Shown here piece after piece: positions 36,316 through 45,518 of a stretch of DNA of 64,000 nt (its first letter is position 1; each line of letters starts with the position of its first letter). The notes beneath the pieces are model-generated. The model saw only the letters and a list, made by a program, of their open reading frames with translations, searched no databases and had not been told where the DNA came from. The stretch lies in contig JAHJQV010000027.1 in NCBI GenBank assembly GCA_018819105.1, positions 99,225 through 163,224 of the forward strand. Reading direction: 5' to 3'. The position numbers were made by a program, and so were the translations under genes. The DNA comes from Gammaproteobacteria bacterium. Lineage in GTDB: Bacteria > Pseudomonadota > Gammaproteobacteria > Xanthomonadales > Wenzhouxiangellaceae.

Positions 36316-37734
36316 ATGGCCGAGCACACCGTTACGCAGATCTATGCCGACTGGGTCGCGCAGGCACCGGCCAGCTGGCCAGCGCCAGCGCTGGAAAGCG
36401 CCCACCGTGAACTGATCGATACCGTGGCCGTGATGCTGCCCGGTGCCCTGGAACCGGCCACCCGCAATGCTCTGGCCACTGTAAAGCTGTGGTGCGGTGA
36501 GCAGGCCCGACAGGCGGCGCATGTGATCGGTCATCCGCAGCCGCTGCCGCTGCCATGGGCGGCCCTGGTCAATGGTACGGCTGGCCACGCGCTGGATTAT
36601 GACGACAATTTTGATCCGCCAAAGGCACATGCCTCCACGGTGCTGTTTCCGGCCATCCTGGCGCAGGCCGACGTGCTGCACAGCAGTGGTCAGCAAGTGC
36701 TGGATGCCTACATCGTCGGCCTGCAGATCATGGGGCGCATCGGCCAGGGGGTCAACCCGACCCATCGCGATCGCGGCTGGCATGCCACCGCCACGGTCGG
36801 TGTGTTCGGTGCCGCCGCGGCCTGTGCCCGGCTGCTGCGGCTGGATGCCACACAAACTGCGCATGCGCTGTCACTGGCCAGCAGCATGTCGTCCGGCTTC
36901 ATGTCGCAATTCGGCACCATGACCAAACCCTTGCACGCCGGGCTGGCGGCGATGCGTGGCATCATGGCGGCAACGCTGGCCCAGCAGGGCATGCAGGCGG
37001 GCATGCACACGCTGGATGGCCAGCACGGCATGAACACCCTGATGGTCGGTCCGGATCGGGAACAGCTCAAGGCCGGCCTGACCGGTGCCGAGCACGGCCA
37101 GACCCTGAGCTTCAATCTGCAGCCAGTGGGTGAGCCACTGCTGATCACCCGCCACGGCTACCGGGTCAAACGCTTTCCCAACTGCGGCAGTGCCCATCGC
37201 GCCATGGATCTGCTGCTGCAGATCATGCAACAGCAGCAGCTCGGCGGCGATGACATCGTGCGCATTGAGGTGCATGCACCAGCCGCCAATCTGAACAACC
37301 TGTTCCATCATCGGCCACAAACCGGCCTGCAGGCGAAATTTTCCATGCACTACGCCCTGGCCTGCCTGCTCGAACACGGGCGTGCCGGACTGGCAGACTT
37401 CACCGATGCTGCGGTACAGCGCCCGGAAGTGCTGCGGCACTGCGACAAAATTCAGCTGTTTCCGCGCCACACACTGGAAAGCGTGACGCCGACGGAGCTC
37501 AGGGTGCACTGTGCCGATGGCAGTTGCCACCACGCCGAAACCATGATGCCCAAAGGCAGCATTCAGGATCCGTTTCCAACCAGCCAGTACTGGCAGAAGT
37601 TTGAAGAATGCTGCAGCGGGCTGCTTGATGCCACACAGCAACAAGCCCTGCGCCAGGCGCTGGAGCACTTCCCGGTGCTGGCCCACAGCAGTGAAGTAAC
37701 CAGCCTGTTCGCCGACATCAGCATACCGGCCTGA
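36316..37734 (+). CDS. MmgE/PrpD family protein
   Basis: A 472-residue member of the MmgE/PrpD superfamily, which includes 2-methylcitrate dehydratase, cis-aconitate decarboxylase and iminodisuccinate epimerase. Typical blocks are ELIDTVAVMLPGALEPATRNAL, GTAGHALDYDDNFDPPKAHAS, KPLHAGLAAMRGIMAATLAQQG, RVKRFPNCGSAHRAMDLLL and QAKFSMHYALACLLEHGRAGLADF. No methylcitrate-cycle genes are nearby, so propionate breakdown is unlikely. Sitting between a UDP-sugar dehydrogenase and a nucleotidyltransferase, it probably acts on a small acid or sugar intermediate of the same pathway, which is inference. Confidence 0.85.
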   Translation: MAEHTVTQIYADWVAQAPASWPAPALESAHRELIDTVAVMLPGALEPATRNALATVKLWCGEQARQAAHVIGHPQPLPLPWAALVNGTAGHALDYDDNFDPPKAHASTVLFPAILAQADVLHSSGQQVLDAYIVGLQIMGRIGQGVNPTHRDRGWHATATVGVFGAAAACARLLRLDATQTAHALSLASSMSSGFMSQFGTMTKPLHAGLAAMRGIMAATLAQQGMQAGMHTLDGQHGMNTLMVGPDREQLKAGLTGAEHGQTLSFNLQPVGEPLLITRHGYRVKRFPNCGSAHRAMDLLLQIMQQQQLGGDDIVRIEVHAPAANLNNLFHHRPQTGLQAKFSMHYALACLLEHGRAGLADFTDAAVQRPEVLRHCDKIQLFPRHTLESVTPTELRVHCADGSCHHAETMMPKGSIQDPFPTSQYWQKFEECCSGLLDATQQQALRQALEHFPVLAHSSEVTSLFADISIPA

Positions 37735-37762
37735 GCATGGCCAGGCAGCACAGGAGCACAGC

Positions 37763-38590
37763 ATGAGCCAGCCACACCCGCAGACCAGCGCACTGGTCAT
37801 GGCCGCACGTCGCCCGGGGGTGACCGATCCGTTGTGCGCCATGGGCGATGTCAGCCACAAATGCATGCTGCACATCCATGGCCAGATCATGCTGGAGCGG
37901 GTCATTGCTGCCCTGCTCGACAGTGGCTGTGTTGCCAGGGTTTATGTCAGCATCGATGATGCCGCCGTGCTGCGCGACGGTGAGCGCCTGCGTGACTGGC
38001 TGGCAGCAGGCACTGTGCAGGCGGTGGCCGCGGAAGGCAATCTGGCCGACAGCGTGCTGGCCGCAGCCAGGCAAATCCCGGATGCCGGGTGGCCATTGCT
38101 GATCACCACCGGCGACAACGCGCTGCACACCGCCGAGTTGATTCGCGACTTTGTTCAGCAGGGTTGTGATGCCGCAGGCGATGCGGCGCTGGGGCTGACC
38201 CGCGAGTGCGATGTCACGCCGGAGATTCCGGATTCCAATCTGAACTGGCACTGGCTGCGCGATGGTGGTTTCTCGTCGTGCAATCTGTACCTGTTGCACT
38301 CGCGCAAGGCACTGTCAGGGGTGAGCATCTTTCGTAGTGGCGGCCAGTTCGGCAAGAAACACTGGCGCATCCTCAAGGCCTTTGGTCTGTTGCCGTTTGT
38401 GCTGTACAAATTCAAGCTGACCAGCACCGACCGGCTGATACGACGCATTGGTCGCAATCTTGGTCTGCGCATGCATGCGGTGTTTCTGCCCTATGCCTAT
38501 GGCCCCATCGATGTCGACAACCCCAAGTCGTTCGCTCTGAGCGAGCGCCTTCTGGCCGCACGCGAACGACCGTCCGCAAATCAGACCTGA
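37763..38590 (+). CDS. MobA-like nucleotidyltransferase
   Basis: A 275-residue protein with an NTP-transferase GT-A fold. SALVMAARRPGVTDPLCAMGDVSHKCMLHIHGQIMLERVIAAL is the nucleotide-binding and lysine region, and LLITTGDNALHTAELI the metal-binding aspartate. The C-terminal ~90 residues (SIFRSGGQFGKKHWRILKAFGLLPFVLYKFKL) are basic and amphipathic and may touch the membrane. It could activate a sugar or polyol phosphate with CTP, GTP or UTP. AGGAG precedes the ATG. It ends the five-gene plus-strand run. Confidence 0.75.
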   Translation: MSQPHPQTSALVMAARRPGVTDPLCAMGDVSHKCMLHIHGQIMLERVIAALLDSGCVARVYVSIDDAAVLRDGERLRDWLAAGTVQAVAAEGNLADSVLAAARQIPDAGWPLLITTGDNALHTAELIRDFVQQGCDAAGDAALGLTRECDVTPEIPDSNLNWHWLRDGGFSSCNLYLLHSRKALSGVSIFRSGGQFGKKHWRILKAFGLLPFVLYKFKLTSTDRLIRRIGRNLGLRMHAVFLPYAYGPIDVDNPKSFALSERLLAARERPSANQT

Positions 38591-38618
38591 CAGCGCTCAG
38601 TGGCGGCAGCAACGGTCA

Positions 38619-39587
38619 TCAATGATGGTCGTGACAGTTGTCGATCGGTTCGTAGCCATCGGCCAGGCCTTTGGTGACAATGGCCACGGCATTGTGCGGA
38701 TGCAGGCTTTCAAAGTGTGAGCAGCGCGCCCAGTAGTCGGCCACAACAGGATCCGATTCCAGCGCCGCCTTGACCCGTCGTGCCGCATCCTCACAAAACA
38801 TCAGGTTGGTGCCGTTGAGGTTGGCAAACGCCTGTTCGTCCTCACGCTTGACCGCCGACTGCACCGCCGTCTTCAACGCCCCCTCAAGCAGCTCGATCAT
38901 ATCCAGTATGACCAGCTCATTTTCCTGCTCAATGAAGCGCACGCGCAGATCCACGGCGCTGCGCTGACTGTGTGGCGTGGCAATGATGTTCTCCGATTCA
39001 CCCAGCCAGGCGTGCACCGTGCTGCGTGACAGCTTGTCAGCGCGGCTGAAGTCGTTGGCGAACTTCTGCTGCACCAGCTGTCGCGACAAGGCGGCCGAGC
39101 ATGGGCAGGTGGATGAGTACAGCACCCGCAGCGACATCTCCAGACGAAACTGCTGATCGCGCACCTCGCCGATCAGGCTGATCGGATAGCGACGCCAGCC
39201 CGAATTGTCGCTCACCAGGGCCGGACGCCGGACCAGATAATCGAAATCAATGCGCACCATGGCGCGGTCGCTGAGCCCGGTGTGGGAATCGAGAAAACCA
39301 AGCACCAGCTGCTTCAGCGTCGCTGGAGTGATGGCGGTGTTCTCCAGGGTTTCGTCCAGCAGCAGGTACAGCCGCGACATGTGAATCCCCTGCTTGTCCG
39401 GATCCGCCAGATTGACAAAGGCATTGATGCGGGCAGGACACTGTATGCTGCTGCCGTCCGCCGTGACCACCGTCACCGGCATTTCGATGTCGTTCATGCC
39501 GACCCAGTCCAGCTTGCCGCGGATTGATGGCATTTCGCTGGAAGCAATGTCCGGCATGCTGGTAACGATGGCGTGCTTACTGTTCAT
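38619..39587 (-). CDS. folE2: GTP cyclohydrolase FolE2
   Basis: A 322-residue type IB GTP cyclohydrolase that converts GTP to dihydroneopterin triphosphate, the first step of folate and pterin synthesis. Typical blocks are DWVGMNDIEMPVTV, KQGIHMSRLYLLLDE, SSTCPCSAALSRQLV (metal/active-site Cys) and HPHNAVAI near the C-terminus. FolE2 works with metals other than zinc and often replaces FolE when zinc is scarce; I see no clear Zur box upstream. I chose the ATG at 39587. Its pterin product could also feed the PhhA cofactor. Confidence 0.92.
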   Translation of the reverse strand: MNSKHAIVTSMPDIASSEMPSIRGKLDWVGMNDIEMPVTVVTADGSSIQCPARINAFVNLADPDKQGIHMSRLYLLLDETLENTAITPATLKQLVLGFLDSHTGLSDRAMVRIDFDYLVRRPALVSDNSGWRRYPISLIGEVRDQQFRLEMSLRVLYSSTCPCSAALSRQLVQQKFANDFSRADKLSRSTVHAWLGESENIIATPHSQRSAVDLRVRFIEQENELVILDMIELLEGALKTAVQSAVKREDEQAFANLNGTNLMFCEDAARRVKAALESDPVVADYWARCSHFESLHPHNAVAIVTKGLADGYEPIDNCHDHH

Positions 39588-39746
39588 AGACGATGATTTC
39601 CATAAAGATTGACACTGAGCCAGACAATCTGAACGCTTATACAGGTGGACATCGGCCAGTTGGACACTGGGTGTCAGCATTGCGGACCGCGCTGATGATG
39701 ACGGTCGCGGCCAGTTCAGTTTCTTGTTGGCAAGACAGTGTTCGAA

Positions 39747-39823
39747 TGGTCGGAGCGGGGAGATTCGAACTCCCGACCCCCACAACCCCATTGTGGTGCG
39801 CTACCAGGCTGCGCTACGCTCCG
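39747..39823 (-). tRNA. tRNA-Pro (GGG)
   Basis: The minus strand gives a 77-nt cloverleaf with acceptor stem CGGAGCG/CGCTCCG, D-loop AGCCTGGTAGCGC, anticodon stem CCACA/TGTGG with loop ATGGGGT (anticodon GGG), T-loop GTTCGAATC and an encoded CCA end. It follows merR in the usual pheST-ihfA-merR-tRNA-Pro order. Confidence 0.96.
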
Positions 39824-39901
39824 ACTGCTTTCGAACTTTACCGTGATGAATGTAAACCGGATGCATAGTGTAGCACGCGGGCGGTGTTGAAAGACCAGGT
39901 T

Positions 39902-40258
39902 TCAGGCTTTCAGCACATCAAGAATTTCTTCAAGTTCTGTTCGCAACTGCTTGATAATCTGTTGACTTCTACTGATGTCCGTGTGTGAGGAATCACCATT
40001 GAGAATCTGTCTCGCGCCGCCGATGGTGTAGCCCTGCTCGTACAGCAGAGCACGGATCTGGCGCACCAGAATGACGTCGTGACGCTGATAGTAACGGCGA
40101 TTGCCACGACGCTTCAACGGTTTCAGCTGATCGAATTCCTGCTCCCAGTATCTGAGCACATGTGGTTTGACGGCACACAGTTCTGCCACTTCACCAATGG
40201 TGAAATAACGCTTCGAGGGAATGCTAGGCAGTTCCTGATTAGTCCCCTGATCCAACAT
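39902..40258 (-). CDS. MerR-family transcriptional regulator
   Basis: A 118-residue regulator with the winged-helix MerR domain at residues ~17-85 ([52 protein letters not shown]). A short coiled coil follows and there is no ligand domain or cysteine pair for metals. This short MerR protein is conserved directly after ihfA in many gammaproteobacteria and its role is undefined. Its start lies within the last 20 bp of ihfA. Confidence 0.9.
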   Translation of the reverse strand: MLDQGTNQELPSIPSKRYFTIGEVAELCAVKPHVLRYWEQEFDQLKPLKRRGNRRYYQRHDVILVRQIRALLYEQGYTIGGARQILNGDSSHTDISRSQQIIKQLRTELEEILDVLKA

Positions 40259-40538
40259 AGGTTTCTACTCTGTTTCTGAGTTTCTGACCAGGCTTGAAGG
40301 TGACCACACGTCGCGCGGAAATGGGGATCTCTTCACCGGTCTTCGGGTTTCGACCCGGCCGCGTGCTCTTGTCACGCAGCTGAAAGTTGCCAAAGCCGGA
40401 CAACTTCACGCTTTCACCACGCTCCAGCTGATGCCGTATCAGCTCGAAAAAACTGTCGATAAACTCTCTCGACTCACGCTTGTTCAAGCCTACTTCATCA
40501 AACAGTGCCGCCGCCAGGTCGTTCTTGGTTAGTGCCAT
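40239..40538 (-). CDS. ihfA: Integration host factor alpha subunit
   Basis: A 99-residue DNA-bending protein that pairs with IhfB. The HU/IHF fold shows [41 protein letters not shown], and the beta-arm carries the DNA-intercalating proline in [27 protein letters not shown]. It lies downstream of pheT, its classical place. Confidence 0.97.
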   Translation of the reverse strand: MALTKNDLAAALFDEVGLNKRESREFIDSFFELIRHQLERGESVKLSGFGNFQLRDKSTRPGRNPKTGEEIPISARRVVTFKPGQKLRNRVETYVGSGD

Positions 40539-40615
40539 CTCTAGTCTACTCTCAGCGTAAGTCCATTACGTATAACAGGTTCCGCATCCCGGGCTGCCTG
40601 ACCTGACCGTCATGG

Positions 40616-43030
40616 TCAGGCCTGTCGCAGTCGCACCTGATGTGCCTGCTCCAGCCCCTGCAAAATTCCCGCGATCAGATTTTCCGCCCGATCGTCTGTA
40701 AGTGTCCTGTAACTATCCTGCAAAATCAAGCCGATAGCAAGGCTTTTATGTTCAGATTCTATACCCTGCCCCTGATACACATCGAACACGAACAGGTCTT
40801 TCAGCAGCTCACCGCCAAGCTGGCGTATGCTGTCCAGCAATTCGTCCGCAGACAGCTGTTCAGGGACAATTAGTGCCAGATCACGTCTGATGATTGGATA
40901 TTTGCTGACGTTTGCCGCTTTTGGCAGTTCCGACGTGGCCACCACCGAGGTCTTGAGTTCTGCCACATGGCAATGTCGCGGCAGATCCAGAGCCTGACAC
41001 AGGCGTGGATGCAGCCTGCCGATGACACCGGCAAAAATGGCTTCACCGTTGACCATTTTATGGATCTCAGCGGCCTGCCCGGGATGCAGACAGGGGTGAT
41101 TTGCGCACGGCCGGAAGCGGAAGCTGTGAGCGTTGAGCCCGAGCAGATGCTCGACATCACCTTTGAAATCATAGAAATCCAGCGGACGGGCGGCGCGGCC
41201 CCACTGTTCCGGCCCGGCAGTGCCGGTGGCCAGCAAGGCAAGGTGCTGCTGTTCGGCATGTGCATCGTCGGCATTGAACACGGTGCCAGCCTCAAACAGG
41301 CGCACCGATTGCCGATAGCGACCACGCTTGTTGTTCAGGTTGTGCTGCAAGCACTGCAACAGACCGGGGATCAGCCCGGTGCGCATGTGACTGAGATCAC
41401 TGCTGATCGGGTTTGCCAGCGCCACCGGTGTGCGTTCGGGATAGCAGTCGAGCAGCAGCGAGGCACGGATGAAACTGAAATTCATCACCTCGCGGTAACC
41501 CAGATCGGCACACATGTGCTGCAGCCGACGCAGGCTGATCTCGGCTTCCGGCAGCGCCGGCAGCCGCAGTCTGCCAGACGGGTCTGCCGCCGGCAGACGA
41601 TCATAGCCGTACAACCTGGCGACTTCTTCGATGAGGTCGATTTCCAGCTGCAGATCAAGCCGCGCCGAAGGGGTGGTCACGGTGAACTCGTGACGCTCGG
41701 CAGCGTGTTCCAGCTGCATGCCCAGGGCACGCAACAGCTTCATGATGTGGGCGTCGTCGATCTGCGTACCGAGCAAATGGGCCACGCGACTGGCACGCAG
41801 GGTGATGGTCTGTGGCTGTGGCAACTGCGCCACTGCCTCGGTGATTGTCACCGGTCCGGCCTGACCACCGGCAATCTGTTGCAGCAGCTCGGTGGCACGA
41901 TCCAGTGCCATCAGCTGAATGGCCGGATCGATGCCGCGCTCGAAGCGGTGTGCGGCTTCACTGCTGATGCCCAGATCGCGGGTCTTGCCGATGATGACTG
42001 AGGGTGCAAACCAGGCGCTTTCCAGCACCACTTCGGTGCTGTCTGCATCGACGGCGGAATCGGCACTGCCCATGATGCCGGCCAGCGCTACCGGCTGGTC
42101 GGCCGCGGTAATGAGCAGGTGCTGCGCATCCATGACCAGTTCATCACCGTTGAGCAGTGTCATGCGCTCGGCAGCACGTGCGCGGCGCACATGCAATGCT
42201 TCGGTGGCGGCCGGCAGCTTGTGGCGATCAAAGGCATGCAGGGGCTGGCCGTATTCCAGCAGCACGTAATTGGTGACGTCCACCACCGGTGATTTGCTGC
42301 GCAGGCCGGCCCGGCGCAGACGCTCCTGCATCCAGATCGGCGTGTCGGCATGGTTGTCGATGCCGCTGACCACGCGCAGTGCATAGCGCGGGCAATCGCT
42401 GCTGTCGGCCACGCTGCAGGCCATGCTGGCAGAGCTTGCGATCGCCACTTGAGGCACTGGCATTGCCGGCGCGGCAAAATCATACAGGGCAGAGACTTCC
42501 TGCAGCAGGCCGCGCATGCTCAGGCAATCGGCCCGGTTAGGGGTCAGATCGATGTCGATGACATGATCGTCGAGTTGCAGACAGTCGATCAGACTGCTGC
42601 CAACCGTCGCCTGCTGCGGCAATTCCATGAGTCCGGAGGCGTCGTCGTCCAGTCCCAGTTCGCTGGCCGAGCAGAGCATGCCAAACGATGCCTCGCCGCG
42701 CAGTTTGGCCTGCCTGATGCGCACATCGCCGGGCAAACGCGCGCCCACCCGTGCCAGTGGTGCCACCAGCCCCGTTCTGGCATTGGGTGCTCCGCAGACA
42801 ATCTGCAGTGGCTCGCCGCTGCCGTCATCGACAGTGCAAAGCTGCAGCTTGTCGGCCTGCGGGTGTGGCCTGCAGTCGACGATCCTGGCCACCACCACAT
42901 CGGTGAAGGCGGCCGCGACCGGTGCCACGCTGTCCACTTCCAGGCCAGCGGCGGTCAGGCGATCGGCCAGCGTCTGCGCATCGAAGCTTAAGCCGCACAG
43001 CTGCTGCAGCCAGGCAACACTGAATTTCAT
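40616..43030 (-). CDS. pheT: Phenylalanyl-tRNA synthetase beta subunit
   Basis: An 804-residue subunit. The N-terminal EMAP-like tRNA-binding domain has [24 protein letters not shown], the B5 and editing B3/4 domains have [17 protein letters not shown] and [20 protein letters not shown]. The C-terminal ferredoxin-fold anticodon domain is complete ([15 protein letters not shown]). I chose the ATG at 43030, giving [14 protein letters not shown]; it overlaps the pheS stop by ATGA. Confidence 0.97.
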   Translation of the reverse strand: MKFSVAWLQQLCGLSFDAQTLADRLTAAGLEVDSVAPVAAAFTDVVVARIVDCRPHPQADKLQLCTVDDGSGEPLQIVCGAPNARTGLVAPLARVGARLPGDVRIRQAKLRGEASFGMLCSASELGLDDDASGLMELPQQATVGSSLIDCLQLDDHVIDIDLTPNRADCLSMRGLLQEVSALYDFAAPAMPVPQVAIASSASMACSVADSSDCPRYALRVVSGIDNHADTPIWMQERLRRAGLRSKSPVVDVTNYVLLEYGQPLHAFDRHKLPAATEALHVRRARAAERMTLLNGDELVMDAQHLLITAADQPVALAGIMGSADSAVDADSTEVVLESAWFAPSVIIGKTRDLGISSEAAHRFERGIDPAIQLMALDRATELLQQIAGGQAGPVTITEAVAQLPQPQTITLRASRVAHLLGTQIDDAHIMKLLRALGMQLEHAAERHEFTVTTPSARLDLQLEIDLIEEVARLYGYDRLPAADPSGRLRLPALPEAEISLRRLQHMCADLGYREVMNFSFIRASLLLDCYPERTPVALANPISSDLSHMRTGLIPGLLQCLQHNLNNKRGRYRQSVRLFEAGTVFNADDAHAEQQHLALLATGTAGPEQWGRAARPLDFYDFKGDVEHLLGLNAHSFRFRPCANHPCLHPGQAAEIHKMVNGEAIFAGVIGRLHPRLCQALDLPRHCHVAELKTSVVATSELPKAANVSKYPIIRRDLALIVPEQLSADELLDSIRQLGGELLKDLFVFDVYQGQGIESEHKSLAIGLILQDSYRTLTDDRAENLIAGILQGLEQAHQVRLRQA

Positions 43031-44028
43031 ACGAACTGCTCCAGAAAACCCAGATCGTTGTCGAAGAACTGGCGCAGATCGGTGACGCCGTAGCGCAGCA
43101 TGGCAAAGCGCTCGATGCCCATGCCGAAGGCATAGCCGGTATAGCGCTCGCTGTCGATGTTGCAGTGCTCCAGCACGTTCGGATGCACCATGCCGCAACC
43201 CAGCACTTCCAGCCAGCCGCTGCTGCCATCGCGGCGCTGCCAGGCAATGTCGACTTCGGCGGACGGTTCCGTGAAGGGAAAATACGACGGTCGCAGACGA
43301 ATCTCCAGATGCCGCTCGAACAGGGTGTCGACGAACTGCTGCAGCACCCCCTTCAGATCGGCAAAACTGATGCCCTCGTCCACCAGCAGGCCTTCCAGCT
43401 GGTTGAACATGGGCGAGTGGGTCTGATCGGAGTCGCTGCGATAGACGCGTCCCGGCGCGATCACCCGCAACGGCGCGCCCTGCCCGCGCATGGCGCGGAT
43501 CTGTACCGGCGAGGTGTGTGTGCGCAACAGTCGCCCGTCGGGAAAATAGAAGGTGTCGTGCATGGCCCGGGCCGGGTGCTGGGCAGGAAAATTCAGCGCC
43601 TCGAAATTGTGCTCGTCATCCTCAATCTCAGGCCCGGTGGCGACCTCAAAGCCCAGTCGGGCAAACACATCCACCATGCGGTTACGCATGCGTGTGACCG
43701 GATGAATCCCGCCCAGGAACTGTCGCCGTCCCGGCAGGCTGACATCGATGCGCTCCTGCAACAGTTCCTGTTCCAGCTGTGCCTGCTGCAAGCTGTCACG
43801 CCGTGTCTGCAGCAGCGCCTGCAGTGAGGCTTTCAGTTCATTGATGCGTTGTCCGGCTGCACGCCGCTGCTCGGGTGGCAAGCCGCCGAGCGCTTTCAGC
43901 TGTGCAGTGACAGTACCGCTTTTGCCCAGCCAGGCAACCCGGCAACGATCCAGTGACTCAAGGTCGCTGCTGGCGCCGATTTCGGCACGCGCCTGCTCCA
44001 GCAGCTTGTCAATATCAGATTGCAGCAT
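43027..44028 (-). CDS. pheS: Phenylalanyl-tRNA synthetase alpha subunit
   Basis: The 333-residue catalytic subunit of the alpha2-beta2 enzyme. The N-terminal coiled coil binds tRNA. Class II motifs are [77 protein letters not shown] and [13 protein letters not shown], with [16 protein letters not shown] as motif 3. The gene follows rplT by 110 bp. Confidence 0.97.
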   Translation of the reverse strand: MLQSDIDKLLEQARAEIGASSDLESLDRCRVAWLGKSGTVTAQLKALGGLPPEQRRAAGQRINELKASLQALLQTRRDSLQQAQLEQELLQERIDVSLPGRRQFLGGIHPVTRMRNRMVDVFARLGFEVATGPEIEDDEHNFEALNFPAQHPARAMHDTFYFPDGRLLRTHTSPVQIRAMRGQGAPLRVIAPGRVYRSDSDQTHSPMFNQLEGLLVDEGISFADLKGVLQQFVDTLFERHLEIRLRPSYFPFTEPSAEVDIAWQRRDGSSGWLEVLGCGMVHPNVLEHCNIDSERYTGYAFGMGIERFAMLRYGVTDLRQFFDNDLGFLEQFV

Positions 44029-44103
44029 CGGCCATGCACCGCTTTCATGTCATCGTGAACAGCGCGAAAGCGGTGGCTTGCCGCGCTGAATGGGGCGAGC
44101 TGA

Positions 44104-44124
44104 CGGCTGGGCCAGACCCAGCCG
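44104..44124. other. Stem-loop between rplT and pheS
   Basis: CGGCTGGG (44104-44111) and CCCAGCCG (44117-44124) form a perfect 8-bp stem with a 5-nt loop. No T-run follows in either direction. In E. coli the pheST operon is attenuated in this interval, but no phenylalanine-rich leader peptide is visible here, so function is open. Confidence 0.4.
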
Positions 44125-44138
44125 ACAACCGGATCGGC

Positions 44139-44495
44139 TCAGGACAGTTGCGCCTGCGCCTGCTTCGCCAGTGCCGCAAAGGCATCGGCATCGGTGATGG
44201 CGAGATTGGCCAGCATCTTGCGATCGATCTCGATCTCGGCCAGCTTCAGGCCATGCATCATGCGGCTGTAGGACAAGCCATGCAGACGCGCTGCCGCATT
44301 GATGCGCACGATCCACAGCGCGCGGAAATCGCGTTTGCGGACGCGGCGGTCGCGGTAGGCATACTGACCGGCCTTGGTGACTGCCTGGGTGGCAGTACGG
44401 AAATTCTTGCGCCGCGCGTTGTAATAGCCTTTGGCCCGCGCCAGCACTGCATTATGACGACGTTTGGCGGTAACGCCACGTTTTACTCTAGCCAT
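44139..44495 (-). CDS. rplT: 50S ribosomal protein L20
   Basis: A 118-residue basic r-protein that nucleates early 50S assembly and represses its own operon. Family blocks [38 protein letters not shown] and [22 protein letters not shown] sequence ([26 protein letters not shown]) are intact. Confidence 0.98.
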   Translation of the reverse strand: MARVKRGVTAKRRHNAVLARAKGYYNARRKNFRTATQAVTKAGQYAYRDRRVRKRDFRALWIVRINAAARLHGLSYSRMMHGLKLAEIEIDRKMLANLAITDADAFAALAKQAQAQLS

Positions 44496-44528
44496 GATTG
44501 ATTCTCCTTAACTGTCAAGAAACCGGCG

Positions 44529-44726
44529 TTATACGTACGGCAGCATGCGTTTGACCATGCGTGTGTCTGCAGCACAGACATGCCCGGTCGCGCGCAGACG
44601 ACGCTTGCGCTTGGTGTCTTTTTTGGTAAGGATGTGGCTGGTGAACGCGTGTCCGCGCTTGAACTTGCCACTGGCGGTCTTGCGGAACCGCTTGGCGGCA
44701 CCACGGTTGGTTTTCATCTTCGGCAT
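44529..44726 (-). CDS. rpmI: 50S ribosomal protein L35
   Basis: A 65-residue basic r-protein, [20 protein letters not shown] at the start and [17 protein letters not shown] later, matching bL35. It lies between infC and rplT as expected. Confidence 0.98.
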   Translation of the reverse strand: MPKMKTNRGAAKRFRKTASGKFKRGHAFTSHILTKKDTKRKRRLRATGHVCAADTRMVKRMLPYV

Positions 44727-44934
44727 GGAAAAACTCCGTATTTAATGAACTCAGCACAGGCTGCTGCAGGCTAAAGGCTGCACAGCCAGCAAGGTTCTTT
44801 TGGTCACTTCGACGAGTGACTCCGCACAGTTTGAACTGCCGGAGCGCTTGCCTACTCGCCAACGCTTGCGGTCGCACATCGCTGCCACCGACCCGAGGTC
44901 GGCTGCAAAGATTCACAACCAGCCGATTATTATA
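44727..44934 (-). promoter_or_regulatory. infC-rpmI leader, possible L20 operator and internal promoter
   Basis: This 208-bp gap is long for the operon. On the minus strand a TATAAT directly follows the infC stop (near plus 44929-44934), with TTGCTG 15 bp upstream inside infC, so an internal promoter is possible. In E. coli the L20 protein represses rpmI-rplT through an RNA fold formed in this region. Short complementary segments (GGAGTCACTCGTCG, CCTTGCTGGC, GCCTGCAGCAGCC) could fold, but I cannot show the L20 pseudoknot by eye. Confidence 0.4.
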
Positions 44935-45450
44935 TCAGCGTTTCGGGCTCAGCAACATACTCATCTGCCGCCCTTCCATTTTCGGTCTGGATTCGACCAC
45001 CACGGTATCGCCAAGATCGGCTTCAATGCGATCAATGACTTCCATGCCAAGCTCCTGGTGGGCCATTTCCCGACCACGGAAGCGGATGGTGACCTTGACC
45101 TTGTTGCCTTCCTCGATGAATTTGACCAGATTGCGCATCTTCACCTGATAATCATGCACATCGGTGCCGGGGCGGAACTTCAGTTCCTTCACCTGGATCT
45201 GCTTTTGCTTTTTGCGTGAGGCCTGGGTTTTCTTGGCCTGATCAAAGCGGTATTTGCCGAAATCCATGATCCGCACCACTGGCGGCTCGGCATGCGGCAC
45301 CAGCTCAACCAGATCCAGACCGGCATCAACGGCCAGCGCCAGCGCCTCCCTGCTGGACATGATGCCAGCCTGATTGCCTTCGGAATCAATCACCCGCACC
45401 TTGGGTGCGTCGATTTCCTCGTTGCGGCGTGTATCTTTGCTCGTAGCGAT
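44935..45450 (-). CDS. infC: Translation initiation factor IF-3, ATC start
   Basis: A 171-residue factor that prevents premature 50S joining and checks start-codon pairing. The N domain begins [39 protein letters not shown], followed by [20 protein letters not shown], and the C domain ([44 protein letters not shown]) is complete. No ATG, GTG or TTG gives the full N domain. An ATC at 45450 lies eight bases after AGGAG (plus 45459-45463) and is almost certainly the start. Rare AUU/AUC starts let IF-3 repress its own synthesis. An internal GTG at 45399 would remove 17 conserved residues. Confidence 0.93.
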   Translation of the reverse strand: MATSKDTRRNEEIDAPKVRVIDSEGNQAGIMSSREALALAVDAGLDLVELVPHAEPPVVRIMDFGKYRFDQAKKTQASRKKQKQIQVKELKFRPGTDVHDYQVKMRNLVKFIEEGNKVKVTIRFRGREMAHQELGMEVIDRIEADLGDTVVVESRPKMEGRQMSMLLSPKR

Positions 45451-45518
45451 CTTGGTAACTCCTGTGTGATGAATGGGTTCTATTCTACCCGCAAGTATTT
45501 TCCGGCGGTCAATGTTTT

